A stretch of DNA of 64,000 nucleotides from Rhodococcus sp. ARC_M6 (GTDB lineage Bacteria; Actinomycetota; Actinomycetes; Mycobacteriales; Mycobacteriaceae). Shown here piece by piece: positions 21,013 through 33,860 of this stretch (positions are counted from its first letter, which is position 1; each line of letters starts with the position of its first letter). Made by a program: the position numbers and the translations under genes. Below the pieces are notes generated by a model. That model searched no databases. It was not told where the DNA came from and worked only from the letters and a program-made list of their open reading frames with translations. The stretch covers positions 21,708-85,707 of the forward strand of contig NZ_JALGQH010000026.1 in NCBI RefSeq assembly GCF_022810305.1, in the 5' to 3' direction.

Positions 21013-21519
21013 ATGTCAGCAGTATCTGAATCCGCGAACCTCACCGATCGACTCGGGTTCCTTCTGGCTACGCGCGGTGATGCCACCAAGGCGCGGATAC
21101 AACTTGCGATGGGCGCTGTGAACCTGCCGCCGCGCCACGCCATGACGTTGATGCACTTGCGTGCCGGACCGAGGAGTCAGCGCGAGATCGCGGATATTCT
21201 CGAGATCGACCCGAGCCAGCTCGTCGCGATCCTCAACGACCTCGAGTGCAGCGGACAACTCGAGCGTCGCCGCGATCCGATCGATCGCCGTCGTCACATC
21301 GTGGAACTGGCCGAGGCCGGCGCGGCAACGCTGGAAGCCATGCAGTCAGCTCTCGACGAAGCTGAGCGCGAGCTGTTCTCCGGACTGTCTGAAGCTGATC
21401 GGGCGTTGCTTCGTGACTTGCTCAATCGGGTGTCCGTGACCGTCGAGCATGGCGACTGCGCCGGTGAAACGGTGCCGTCATCAGAGTCTTCTGCACCCGC
21501 CGCGGCGAGGAAGCCATGA
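21013..21519 (+). CDS. MarR-family transcriptional regulator
   Basis: This 168-residue regulator has a winged helix at about residues 35-110 (SQREIADILEIDPSQLVAILNDLECSGQLERRRDPIDRRRHIVEL). The DPxDRR wing is typical of MarR. TAGGAGC precedes the ATG. It probably controls itself and the divergent doxX-like gene. The last 98 bp overlap the convergent lycopene cyclase gene, so the tail after about residue 135 is antisense to that gene. Confidence 0.9.
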   Translation: MSAVSESANLTDRLGFLLATRGDATKARIQLAMGAVNLPPRHAMTLMHLRAGPRSQREIADILEIDPSQLVAILNDLECSGQLERRRDPIDRRRHIVELAEAGAATLEAMQSALDEAERELFSGLSEADRALLRDLLNRVSVTVEHGDCAGETVPSSESSAPAAARKP

Positions 21520-22585
21520 TCGACATCATCACATTTGCGGTGGCGGCCGCGTCGCGGCGATCGGACAGATAGGCGCGTTGCTGATCGACAGGTAGTGCAA
21601 AGAACCTCGCGAAGAAGGCTTCGACGTCCTCGGGATCGAGGGTGAGAAGAGCGTTCAGGCCGACTCGGCGCAGCGCGGCGACGCCCCTCGCAGAATGCGG
21701 CCAGAGTTCACGTAGTGGATCGTCCCCGCGCGCAATCGCCGACGCAACGATATCGGCTTCATTCAAGGCGGCCGCGACGCTGTAACCGGTGCCCGGATGC
21801 ATCAGGCCGCCGCGCGCACCGAACCGGAAAATCGGTCCGCGTAGTCCTGGTGGTGGTTCGACACCGAATCGGACGCGTTCGACAGGGGGGCCTTCCGGTG
21901 CGACTACTCCGCGATTGTCGAGTCGGATATGCAATCGACGTTTCAGCTCGGTTAGCGGTATCGGCGGCCGACCCACCAGACAGGTTTCCTCGAGCAGCAT
22001 CCGCTCGGAGTCGAGTGGAACGGCGTAGAGGAACGACGGTTGACCGCCGGCGCGAGTTCCGTTGTCTTGGCGCCAGTCCATGAACCAGGCGTCGTTGCCG
22101 TCGAGCGCCGGCTCGGCGCTGGCACGGTTGACGACAATTCCGAACGCGGTCTGTTGTGCCGATCGGGGAGTGATCGTGGTGCCACGGGCATCGACAACCA
22201 CTGAGCCGACGGCGTGTGTGCCGTCGGCGCAGAAAACCGAAGCACGGGTCAGGCGAATGGCTTTGGTGGCGATGACCTGCATCGATGAGTTTGACAGTAA
22301 TGATTGCAGCAATGGTGTATTCAATACGCAATATGTGCGATCGAGGGTTGTGACACATTCGGCCCACACTGACGGCCGTTCGATACGGGTAGACGCGACC
22401 TCGGCCGGCAACCAGGCCGGGAGTTCGTCCTCCCACGCCGCATAGGTCGCAGCCCATCGTCGCGACGGGTGCGGATCAACGAGAATCACCGACAGATCGT
22501 GAGCGATGCATCGCGTCGCCAAAGCCCGGCCAGCCGGCCCGCCGCCCACGATCACGACGTCAGCGGTCTGGATTCGAGGTGCCAT
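21422..22585 (-). CDS. Lycopene cyclase (FAD-dependent, CrtL type)
   Basis: This 387-residue protein has the dinucleotide-binding motif VVIVGGGPAGRALA at the N-terminus and cyclase-family blocks AWFMDWR, FLYAVPLDSERMLLEETCLVGRPP, FRFGARGGLMHPGTGYSVAAAL and FFARFFALP. It converts the psi ends of lycopene to beta-rings. The enzyme is FAD-binding but carries out a non-redox cyclisation. ATG 22585 is chosen; the preceding 17 codons of open frame lack a ribosome site. No other carotenoid gene is nearby. Confidence 0.9.
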   Translation of the reverse strand: MAPRIQTADVVIVGGGPAGRALATRCIAHDLSVILVDPHPSRRWAATYAAWEDELPAWLPAEVASTRIERPSVWAECVTTLDRTYCVLNTPLLQSLLSNSSMQVIATKAIRLTRASVFCADGTHAVGSVVVDARGTTITPRSAQQTAFGIVVNRASAEPALDGNDAWFMDWRQDNGTRAGGQPSFLYAVPLDSERMLLEETCLVGRPPIPLTELKRRLHIRLDNRGVVAPEGPPVERVRFGVEPPPGLRGPIFRFGARGGLMHPGTGYSVAAALNEADIVASAIARGDDPLRELWPHSARGVAALRRVGLNALLTLDPEDVEAFFARFFALPVDQQRAYLSDRRDAAATANVMMSIMASSPRRVQKTLMTAPFHRRSRHARRSRTPD

Positions 22586-22741
22586 CTGTCCACAATTGCA
22601 TCTATTGCCTGCAACTCTCACTGTTAGCGGATTCACACGCTGCTGGTCGGCAGAGGCGATTCCTCACGGTAAAATTGGAAGTTCTTGTGTCTGCCGTCAG
22701 GCATCTTTCACCCGTAGTAGCCATTTTCTGAGGAGTTCTGC

Positions 22742-24373
<1,632 letters not shown>

Positions 24374-24380
24374 TCACACC

Positions 24381-24427
24381 TACGACAATGCCGGCCAACT
24401 CGATCAGAGTTGGCCGGCATTGTCGTA
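24381..24427 (+). terminator. Strong terminator after ABC-F gene
   Basis: A perfect 21-bp stem (24381-24401 with 24407-24427) encloses a 5-nt GATCA loop, beginning 7 bp after the stop codon. There is no long T-run, as is common in high-GC actinobacteria. Confidence 0.85.
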
Positions 24428-24693
24428 TCGGTAGAAAGTTCGATGACGATTCAATCGCGATCAGCCGGTCGGGGAAGCAGCTCCAATCGCACTCGATCAG
24501 GAGTCGCTGGTAGGCAAGTTTTGCGTGTGCCTACTCGTCGAGAAACATCGGTAACAGTGTTCCGCGATCAACTCACCGCCCGAACCGATATCGCGACCGC
24601 GCCACAGTCTGCCCGTCCGAGCCAGTTCGCCGACGGTGTCAGCGACCGTGATCGGGTACACGTCTAGGGGGCACATTCGGAAAGGACTCGAGG

Positions 24694-25416
24694 GTGACTG
24701 ACAATCCACGATCGATTGCTGAGCAGACCAGGGCTGTTCCTCCGGGCGACGGACAGGAGCGGTTCGCCGGTTACGGGGTAATGGGCGAGCCGTTCGCGAG
24801 TGGTCACTACTTGGCGATGCGGCACTTTCCTGCCAGCTCCGTCGGTAGCGGGTACGACTCGGTGTGGCATCGGGACCCAGCCGGAAGCTGGTTCATTTAC
24901 AGCAGTAGTTCGCCCGAGGCTAGTTGCGCCCGATATTTCGGCTCGGCCGTCGAGGAAGCACGAACTGCAGAGATCGCGGTGACGTGGAGCGGTCCGTCCA
25001 CGTTTACGGTGAGGGTGGACAAGTGGCTTGTGTGGGATCTCGAATTGGGCCGATCAGCTGCCACTGTCGCGATGACGACCCTGGGTGAACTCATGCCGGG
25101 CGCGTTGTGGCGGAGCAATGCCGTCCTGTCTGCGATGGGACGCGCCGCCGGGCCCGCGTTGGGCGTAGGTCGGGTGCGGCTGACCGGCACGACCCCGAAC
25201 GGCCAGCGATTCCGTGCCAACCCGCGGATGCTGTGGACCGTTGACGGTAGCCGGGCGACAATCGATGGGGTGGACGTCGGACCGGCCGGGCCATTGTCCG
25301 TTCAGGCGCGCCTCGGAGACTTCTGGCTGCCGCAGCGGGGAATGTTCGTCGTGGGTGAGTCGTATTTCGACGCCTACGACGCCACTCGGCACCAGTCGGC
25401 CAGTCCCCGCGGCTGA
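24694..25416 (+). CDS. Hypothetical protein
   Basis: This 240-residue soluble protein starts at GTG 24694, with GGACTCGAGG upstream. I recognise no family. It is rich in aromatic residues (MRHFPASSVGSGYDSVWHRDPAGSWFIYSSSS and a WLVWDLELG segment), which with alternating beta-type stretches suggests a beta-rich, lipocalin-like fold. There is no signal peptide or membrane helix. It lies alone after the ABC-F terminator, in a stretch absent from the mycobacterial version of this locus. Codon use is normal for the window, so I believe it is a gene. Confidence 0.65.
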   Translation: MTDNPRSIAEQTRAVPPGDGQERFAGYGVMGEPFASGHYLAMRHFPASSVGSGYDSVWHRDPAGSWFIYSSSSPEASCARYFGSAVEEARTAEIAVTWSGPSTFTVRVDKWLVWDLELGRSAATVAMTTLGELMPGALWRSNAVLSAMGRAAGPALGVGRVRLTGTTPNGQRFRANPRMLWTVDGSRATIDGVDVGPAGPLSVQARLGDFWLPQRGMFVVGESYFDAYDATRHQSASPRG

Positions 25417-25750
25417 GTTACCCCACCTGAGGTCCCTCCTGTGATTGAGGATTTCCTGTGCGAGCCGTGAAAATGCCTGGCCAAGGCCATCATTCGGCGG
25501 AGTCGACTGGGATGATCTATCTGACATTTGATGGAACGTGCCCCGAATTTGCGTGGTGGTGTAGCTTTTGGAGACCGTCGACCTGGCTCTCTCAAAGTTG
25601 GCATTCCAAAGGGCTCTGTGCCGTGGATGGGCGAGCTCAAGGTGCTCGAACGTGGCATTGGTCAGTCCGATGCTCGACTTCCTTCTACCTCGACCGGGAT
25701 GCCCGCCCAACTGCGCGCTTTGTGCCTCTCGGCCTCGGGGTATTGGGCAA
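25417..25750. other. Intergenic stretch without convincing gene
   Basis: Overlapping short frames on both strands lack ribosome sites and recognisable domains. I see nothing else here. Confidence 0.4.
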
Positions 25751-25909
25751 TTAGGACGCTTGCGGATTCTGGCTCCGCGACGGGTGGTACTGCTGACGCA
25801 GAGTGTTTTCGTATTCTGTCAATCGGCGAACTGCATCGTAGTTGCCCATACGTTCTGCTCGGGCGATGAGGACCTCACAGTCGTACACCTGGTATTCGAG
25901 GGACATCAT
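25751..25909 (-). CDS. Small hypothetical protein (52 aa)
   Basis: From ATG 25909 the frame encodes 52 residues beginning MMSLEYQVYDCEVLIARAERMG. Most of it (about residues 4-40) should form charged amphipathic helices, with a polar Pro/Gln/Ser tail. AAGGAGCAAGGA stands just upstream of the paired ATG codons, which is strong support for translation. The frame continues upstream to 25984, but that part is implausible. Function is unknown; the size and helical character would fit a small regulator or antitoxin-like protein, but no partner is visible. Confidence 0.55.
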   Translation of the reverse strand: MMSLEYQVYDCEVLIARAERMGNYDAVRRLTEYENTLRQQYHPSRSQNPQAS

Positions 25910-26542
25910 TTCCTTGCTCCTTCCGGTCGGTTCGAGTGACTCACGACCACCACTCGAACCATGACATCGAAACGGATGATGCACACCGGTCTACATACCT
26001 GGATGTATACCTGCATTCCGACGGACGGACTCGAACTGAAGTTTCAGCCAATGTCGAAGGCGGCGCACGTTGATACACATGTGATCGTCGCGCCCTGGGG
26101 ATAAGCCCTCCTGTGGAGTCCGTGAGGTACACAGCAGGAGGGTATTCAACGTCGTGATGGGTTTGTCATGTCGCTCGATTCGTGTTGCGGCGGGTGTTGG
26201 AACGTCAGGACACCGAGGTCAGGACCTGAAGATCGTGCCGAGAATCGAGGGACCCAGTCGATGGCGGTGTCATCAGGGTGGTGTCGGCGGTTCCATCGCA
26301 CCCCAGTTTCAGGTTAGGTAAACCCTCTCGCGGATCGAAACGCTATGCAAGAAGGCAGGTTTGCAGCCTTCAGTGCGCTTCGTGGATATTGATTTGGCAC
26401 CCGCCGAGTGGGACGTTGGGATGCTCCCGGCGTTCGGGACCTAATCCGAAGCCAGGCCGTCAAGGCTAGGATCGATGGATTTGTTGTATCCTCCACGCCA
26501 AGCAATTCGGAGAGTGACACTGCAAGCAGAGGATTCCAATCG
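25910..26542. other. Intergenic stretch without convincing gene
   Basis: About 630 bp upstream of the immunity-type gene. No toxin gene, RNA gene or insertion-sequence end could be supported. Short frames lack ribosome sites. Confidence 0.4.
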
Positions 26543-27058
26543 ATGATTCTCCCCAAGATTCGGGACCCTCGCTTCGTGACGATCCGCCGCGGTGGCAGCC
26601 TCACTGATTCGGATCACCATCTCCTCGCACTGTGGGCGGCATCGTGCGCCGAGCACGTCCTCGACCTCTTCGAGTCGACTCGGCCTGATGACCCACGGCC
26701 GCGTCAGGCGATTGAGCATGCCCGCGCCTGGGTGCGTGGCGAGGTCAAGATGATGGAGGCTCGCGCGGCAGGTGGTCATGCAATGGGTGCGGCCAGAGAC
26801 CTGCGTGGGGCGCCGCGGCATGCTGCGTACGCTGCCGGCCAGGCCGGAGCCGTCGGACACGTCGCCGCGCATGAACTCGGTGCGGCTGCCTATGCGATCA
26901 AGGCTGTACGGGCTGCTGCGACGGACGGCGAGGGTGAAGCTGCTGGGAGGCTCGAGTGCCAGTGGCAGCGTGACCAACTTCCGGAGGCAATTCGTGAGCT
27001 GGTCCTCGATGATCAACGGTTGCGAAACGATATCTGCTGGTCGGTGTTCAAATTCTAG
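26543..27058 (+). CDS. Putative immunity protein (Imm5-like)
   Basis: The 171-residue product from ATG 26543 matches the all-helical family annotated as putative immunity protein. Landmarks are SLTDSDHHLLALWAASCAEHVLDLFE, DDPRPRQAIEHARAWVRGEVKMMEAR and HAAYAAGQAGAVGHVAAHELGAAAYAIKA, followed by LPEAIRELVLDDQRLRNDICW. Such proteins neutralise polymorphic toxins, although many family members are found alone. AGAGGA lies upstream. The open frame extends to 26408 without extra homology. No toxin gene is adjacent. Confidence 0.75.
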   Translation: MILPKIRDPRFVTIRRGGSLTDSDHHLLALWAASCAEHVLDLFESTRPDDPRPRQAIEHARAWVRGEVKMMEARAAGGHAMGAARDLRGAPRHAAYAAGQAGAVGHVAAHELGAAAYAIKAVRAAATDGEGEAAGRLECQWQRDQLPEAIRELVLDDQRLRNDICWSVFKF

Positions 27059-27067
27059 GACCTTCGG

Positions 27068-27115
27068 CCCTGTGCGCCCTTTTGGTAGTCAGCACTACGA
27101 AAAAGGCGCACAGGG
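27068..27115. terminator. Bidirectional terminator between immunity-type gene and acnR
   Basis: An 11-bp stem CCCTGTGCGCC (27068-27078) pairs with GGCGCACAGGG (27105-27115). The inner sides carry T and A runs. It lies between convergent genes. Confidence 0.75.
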
Positions 27116-27124
27116 GCGAAGCCC

Positions 27125-27772
27125 CTAGTCCCGTCGCCGCACGGATTCTTCGACCAGATCGAGCACGGCTGACAGATTGTCTCCGGCATGGCCGGACGCG
27201 ATGCGCGCGACGAGTCCGTCCAACACCAGATCGAGGTATCCGATCAGGACGTCGGTGGGGACGTCGTCACGCAGTCGGCCAGCTGATTTTTGGCGAGCGA
27301 GACGTGCGCTGGTCGCTTCGGTGAGCTCAGCTGACCGCTGAGACCACTTCGCGCGGAAGTCCGCATCATTCCGAAGTCGCCTGGCTATCTCCAGTCGTGT
27401 TCCCAGCCAATCGAATTGATCGGGCTGCGCGAGCATGTCGCGCATCACCTGAACAAGACCTTCTTCGGCGACGACGTCCGCCATGCGGCTTGCGTCCTCA
27501 CTGGCCAGGGCGAGGAACAGGCCGTCTTTGTCCTTGAAGTGATGGAAGATCGCCCCACGGGACAACCCGGTCACTTCTTCGAGTCGGCGGACGGTGGCGC
27601 CGTCGTAGCCGTATTCCGCAAAGCAGCGGCGGGCGCCGTCAAGGATCTGACTGCGCCGTGCCGCGAGATGGTCTTCACTGACCTTGGGCACGTTCTTGTC
27701 CTCGTCTCGCGCTTCTCGGATCGCGCTTGTCGGATCATCCGATTCGGCTCCCGCAGAATCGTTTTCACCCAT
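27125..27772 (-). CDS. acnR: AcnR, TetR-type repressor of aconitase
   Basis: This TetR-family protein has a DNA-binding part RRSQILDGARRCFAEYGYDGATVRRLEEVTGLSRGAIFHHFKDKDGLFLAL that closely resembles corynebacterial AcnR. It continues with the EDASRMADVVAEEGLVQVMRDML and VLDLVEESVRRRD blocks. It is downstream of acn on the same strand, as in Corynebacterium (acn-acnR) and M. tuberculosis (Rv1474c). I chose ATG 27772. The first in-frame GTG (27793) sits in a hairpin, and GTG 27691 just before PKVSEDH is a real alternative that would give about 188 residues. Confidence 0.92.
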   Translation of the reverse strand: MGENDSAGAESDDPTSAIREARDEDKNVPKVSEDHLAARRSQILDGARRCFAEYGYDGATVRRLEEVTGLSRGAIFHHFKDKDGLFLALASEDASRMADVVAEEGLVQVMRDMLAQPDQFDWLGTRLEIARRLRNDADFRAKWSQRSAELTEATSARLARQKSAGRLRDDVPTDVLIGYLDLVLDGLVARIASGHAGDNLSAVLDLVEESVRRRD

Positions 27773-27793
27773 GAACCGGTACCTAACGCACAC

Positions 27794-27823
27794 GGCGGAC
27801 TCAGCAAGATCGCTGAGTCCGCC
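27794..27823 (-). terminator. Hairpin between acn and acnR
   Basis: A perfect 12-bp stem GGCGGACTCAGC (27794-27805) with its complement (27812-27823) and a 6-nt loop lies 24 bp after the acn stop. It may cut read-through into acnR and set the ratio of enzyme to repressor. Confidence 0.7.
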
Positions 27824-27846
27824 GCGCGGTAGAGCAGGCTGGCGAA

Positions 27847-31126
<3,280 letters not shown>

Positions 31127-31708
31127 ATGTCTGCTCCTACACACTTGGTCTTCACGCCCCTACAGTCGAGCCCGCCGCAGCATGTCGAGGTCCCGTCGAA
31201 CGTCGATCTCGACGACGTTCTCGCGGACGTTACGCAGAGCGGAGTTTCCGCGCCGGTAGGCGATGTCGCCGCTCTGACCGCGGTAGTCGCCGATGCCCGT
31301 GAGCGTGGAATCGACTTGAGCGTGGTCGTGCTCGACGAGAACCCGGGCCGGGATACCGATCTGCGGGATCTCGCCACCACAGTCGGTGAAACCGAGGGTG
31401 GCACGGTCCTGGTCCTGAGCCCGAACTGGATGGGCAGCTACAGCGATTCCATCAGCCGAGTCCAGCTCGAGACTGCGCAGGATAGTGCGTTCGGCGACAG
31501 CGCAGCCAGCACTGCCGATCGTTTCTCTCACGAGATCGTCGAACCCGGGCCTCCGTGGGCGCTGTACACGGTGCTTTTGGTGGCAATCGTGGCGATCATT
31601 GCAGCTGTCACCTTTGTAGCGAAGTGGCGTCGGGAACCCGAAACCGAACAAACCGGGCGCGTCGAGAGTTCGGTGCAACGAACCGGCGGACCCGGGGGAT
31701 CGGCGTAA
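31127..31708 (+). CDS. Membrane protein, Rv1476-like (DUF6676 type)
   Basis: This 193-residue protein has an N-terminal soluble alpha/beta domain (about residues 15-110, containing ERGIDLSVVVLDENPGRDTDLRDLA and GTVLVLSPNWMGSYSDS) and a single membrane helix near residues 142-162, followed by a short polar tail. The same gene precedes ripA in mycobacteria. The topology suggests an exported domain anchored next to peptidoglycan hydrolases. Its molecular role is unknown. Confidence 0.82.
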   Translation: MSAPTHLVFTPLQSSPPQHVEVPSNVDLDDVLADVTQSGVSAPVGDVAALTAVVADARERGIDLSVVVLDENPGRDTDLRDLATTVGETEGGTVLVLSPNWMGSYSDSISRVQLETAQDSAFGDSAASTADRFSHEIVEPGPPWALYTVLLVAIVAIIAAVTFVAKWRREPETEQTGRVESSVQRTGGPGGSA

Positions 31709-31751
31709 GCGTCGCGCGACACGCAAAACTTCCACACACAATTCGTGAAAA

Positions 31752-31784
31752 CAGGTACTCACCCGCATTTGGGGTGAGTACCTG
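31752..31784 (+). terminator. Rho-independent terminator before ripA
   Basis: A perfect 13-bp stem CAGGTACTCACCC (31752-31764) pairs with 31772-31784 across a 7-nt loop, followed by CACTTTTT. It ends the transcript of the upstream membrane-protein gene. Confidence 0.9.
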
Positions 31785-31792
31785 CACTTTTT

Positions 31793-32120
31793 GGTAGATA
31801 CGGCCATTCACCTGGCGAAATACTCTCTGTGTTATTTGTGGCTAAAGTTTCCAAAGTTCTCTCAAGTGTCGTACGGTGCAACTGGCACTTTTTGGGGAAG
31901 AAGTGTCGCAGAAAGACTGTTGTTGTTCGATGGACATTGCGTGACGCCGCTATTTTCGGGTGCCGGGCGTCGAAGTCGAACCGCATCAAGGAGAGCGGAA
32001 CCGATTCGGCTCATGCTCACCGATGACGCCCCAGCGGCGTCATAGCTTCCTGCGCATTCCCTCCCCGCACGGATCGGCGACCCAGCGGGCCCGTGGCGAA
32101 CACGCGAGGGAGAGTTATTT
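31793..32120 (+). other. Long ripA leader with hairpins
   Basis: About 330 bp without a gene separate the terminator from ripA. It holds a perfect 8-bp hairpin ATGACGCC-CCAGC-GGCGTCAT at 32023-32043. An upstream GTGACGCC (31941-31948) and GGCGTCGA (31968-31975) could pair with each other or with that hairpin. I could not match it to a known riboswitch consensus. Confidence 0.45.
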
Positions 32121-33707
32121 GTGAGGCAAGTAACACGTGGCGGACTCAGCCGTCGTGGCCCTTCCCGAGCGTCGGCCCGTCTGACACAGCTTGTAGTCGG
32201 TATCGGCATAGTCAGCGCACTGGTCGTCGGAACACCCGGCGTCGGTGCCGCAGTACCTCCGCCACCGCACAACCCCAGTGATTCCGAAATCGCTTCCGCA
32301 GATTCTCAGGTTTCGTCGAACGTCGGCACTGTCAGCGCACTGATCAACCAAGTTGCTGCAGCAAACGAACAATTGACGTCGCTTGACAACGAAGTTGCAA
32401 TCAAACGCGAAGATGTCAACAAGACCCTGGTAGATCTGCAGAATGCACGAGGTGCCGCTGATACCGCGGCCCAGGCCGTCGGCGTCACCAAGCAAGCACT
32501 CAAGGACGCCGGGGCGCAGATCGACGTCGCGCAGACCGATTTCGACAAATACGCGCGATCGAGTTACGTCAAGGGCACCAACACGGCCTCGATCTCTTCC
32601 TTCCTCGACGCCAAGGGCCCGGGTGACGTCCTGGACCGCGCTCAGGTCCTCAAATTGCTCTCCAACACGCAGCGTGCCGTGCTCGACGGCTTGCAGCGTG
32701 CACGGACCGAGCAGGCCAACAAGGATTCCGAGACCCGTCAGGCCAAGCAGCAAGCCGATGCAGCCGCCGAGGTTGCCGCAAATTTGAAGGCCTTGGCCGA
32801 GCAGGCCATCGAGATTGCCCGCAACGCACTTGATCAGCAGGTTGCGAAGAAGGCTTCCATCGAAGCGAACCGCAACTCTGCACAAGCTCAGCTGGACGCC
32901 GCGCGCAATGCTGTTGTCGGGCTTCAAGGTCAGCGTCAGGCGTACGCAACGTGGGACGAGCAGCGTCGCGCCGAAGAAGCACACCAGGCCGCATTGGAAG
33001 CCGCAGCGAAGGAAGCTGCGGCGCAAGCTGCTGCCCGCGCTGCCGCCGATCAGGCCGCAAAGGACCGCGCTGCCGCTCTGGCCGCTGCTCAGCGTCCACA
33101 CACCGCCGTCGAAGATCCGACTCCGACGGTCATCCCCGGCGACGATGACGAGGACACCACAACCGACACAGACACGTCGACTGACGAGGACACTCCGGTC
33201 GCCACGCCGAAACCCACCACCCCGAAGCCCACGCCGCCCACAACGACACCGAAGCCCAAGCCGACGCCGCCGGCTGTCGGTGGCAGTTCTGGAATCGAAT
33301 CGGTCATCGACCGCGGAATGTCGCAGCTCGGTATTCAGTACGCGTGGGGCGGCGGCGACGAGAACGGGCCGACACGCGGAATCCGTGACGGCGGAGTGGC
33401 CGACAGTTACGGCGACTTCAACAAGATCGGGTTCGACTGCTCGGGTCTGATGATCTATGCCTTCGCGGGTGTCGGAATCTCATTGCCGCACTACACCGGC
33501 TACCAGTACACCGCGGGTACCCAGGTTCCGGCGTCGGAGATGAAACGCGGCGACATGATCTTCTACGGCCCCAACGCAAGTCAGCACGTGGCGCTCTACC
33601 TCGGTAACGGGCAGATGCTCGAAGCTCCGCAGTCCGGTTCCAGTGTCATGGTCTCGCCTGTTCGCTGGGGCGGTATGACGCCATATGCCGTGCGGTTGGT
33701 GTCGTGA
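32121..33707 (+). CDS. ripA: RipA-like NlpC/P60 peptidoglycan endopeptidase
   Basis: This 528-residue secreted hydrolase starts at GTG 32121 after GAGGGAGAG. Residues 1-45 are an export signal (basic start, hydrophobic core, cleavage near VGAAVPP). About 55-325 form an Ala/Gln-rich coiled coil, about 335-385 an acidic then Thr/Pro/Lys linker, and about 390-528 the NlpC/P60 domain. The catalytic Cys is in GFDCSGLMIYAF, the His in SQHVALYLGNG. It cuts the D-Glu-mDAP bond and is needed for daughter-cell separation. In M. tuberculosis ripB follows directly; here moxR1 does. Confidence 0.93.
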   Translation: MRQVTRGGLSRRGPSRASARLTQLVVGIGIVSALVVGTPGVGAAVPPPPHNPSDSEIASADSQVSSNVGTVSALINQVAAANEQLTSLDNEVAIKREDVNKTLVDLQNARGAADTAAQAVGVTKQALKDAGAQIDVAQTDFDKYARSSYVKGTNTASISSFLDAKGPGDVLDRAQVLKLLSNTQRAVLDGLQRARTEQANKDSETRQAKQQADAAAEVAANLKALAEQAIEIARNALDQQVAKKASIEANRNSAQAQLDAARNAVVGLQGQRQAYATWDEQRRAEEAHQAALEAAAKEAAAQAAARAAADQAAKDRAAALAAAQRPHTAVEDPTPTVIPGDDDEDTTTDTDTSTDEDTPVATPKPTTPKPTPPTTTPKPKPTPPAVGGSSGIESVIDRGMSQLGIQYAWGGGDENGPTRGIRDGGVADSYGDFNKIGFDCSGLMIYAFAGVGISLPHYTGYQYTAGTQVPASEMKRGDMIFYGPNASQHVALYLGNGQMLEAPQSGSSVMVSPVRWGGMTPYAVRLVS

Positions 33708-33860
33708 TCGCGACCAACAGCTGAGTCCTCGACGCCCCTGTTGTCTGGTTCGGTTGCCCGTGTCGACGTGGGGTTACGGCATCGCGGGCAACTACCTGGA
33801 ATAGTTGGCGGGGAACGCGTTACTGTCGGAACTTTTCTAGGTGAAAGCGATGGATTCTTG

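Noticed and set aside
24410..24709. Short frames after the ABC-F terminator
   Set aside because: No ribosome sites, and overlapping on both strands; treated as non-coding.
31793..32120. c-di-AMP (ydaO) riboswitch before ripA
   Set aside because: Expected because of gene type, but the conserved GGGGAACC-type core could not be found; reported only as an unassigned structured leader.
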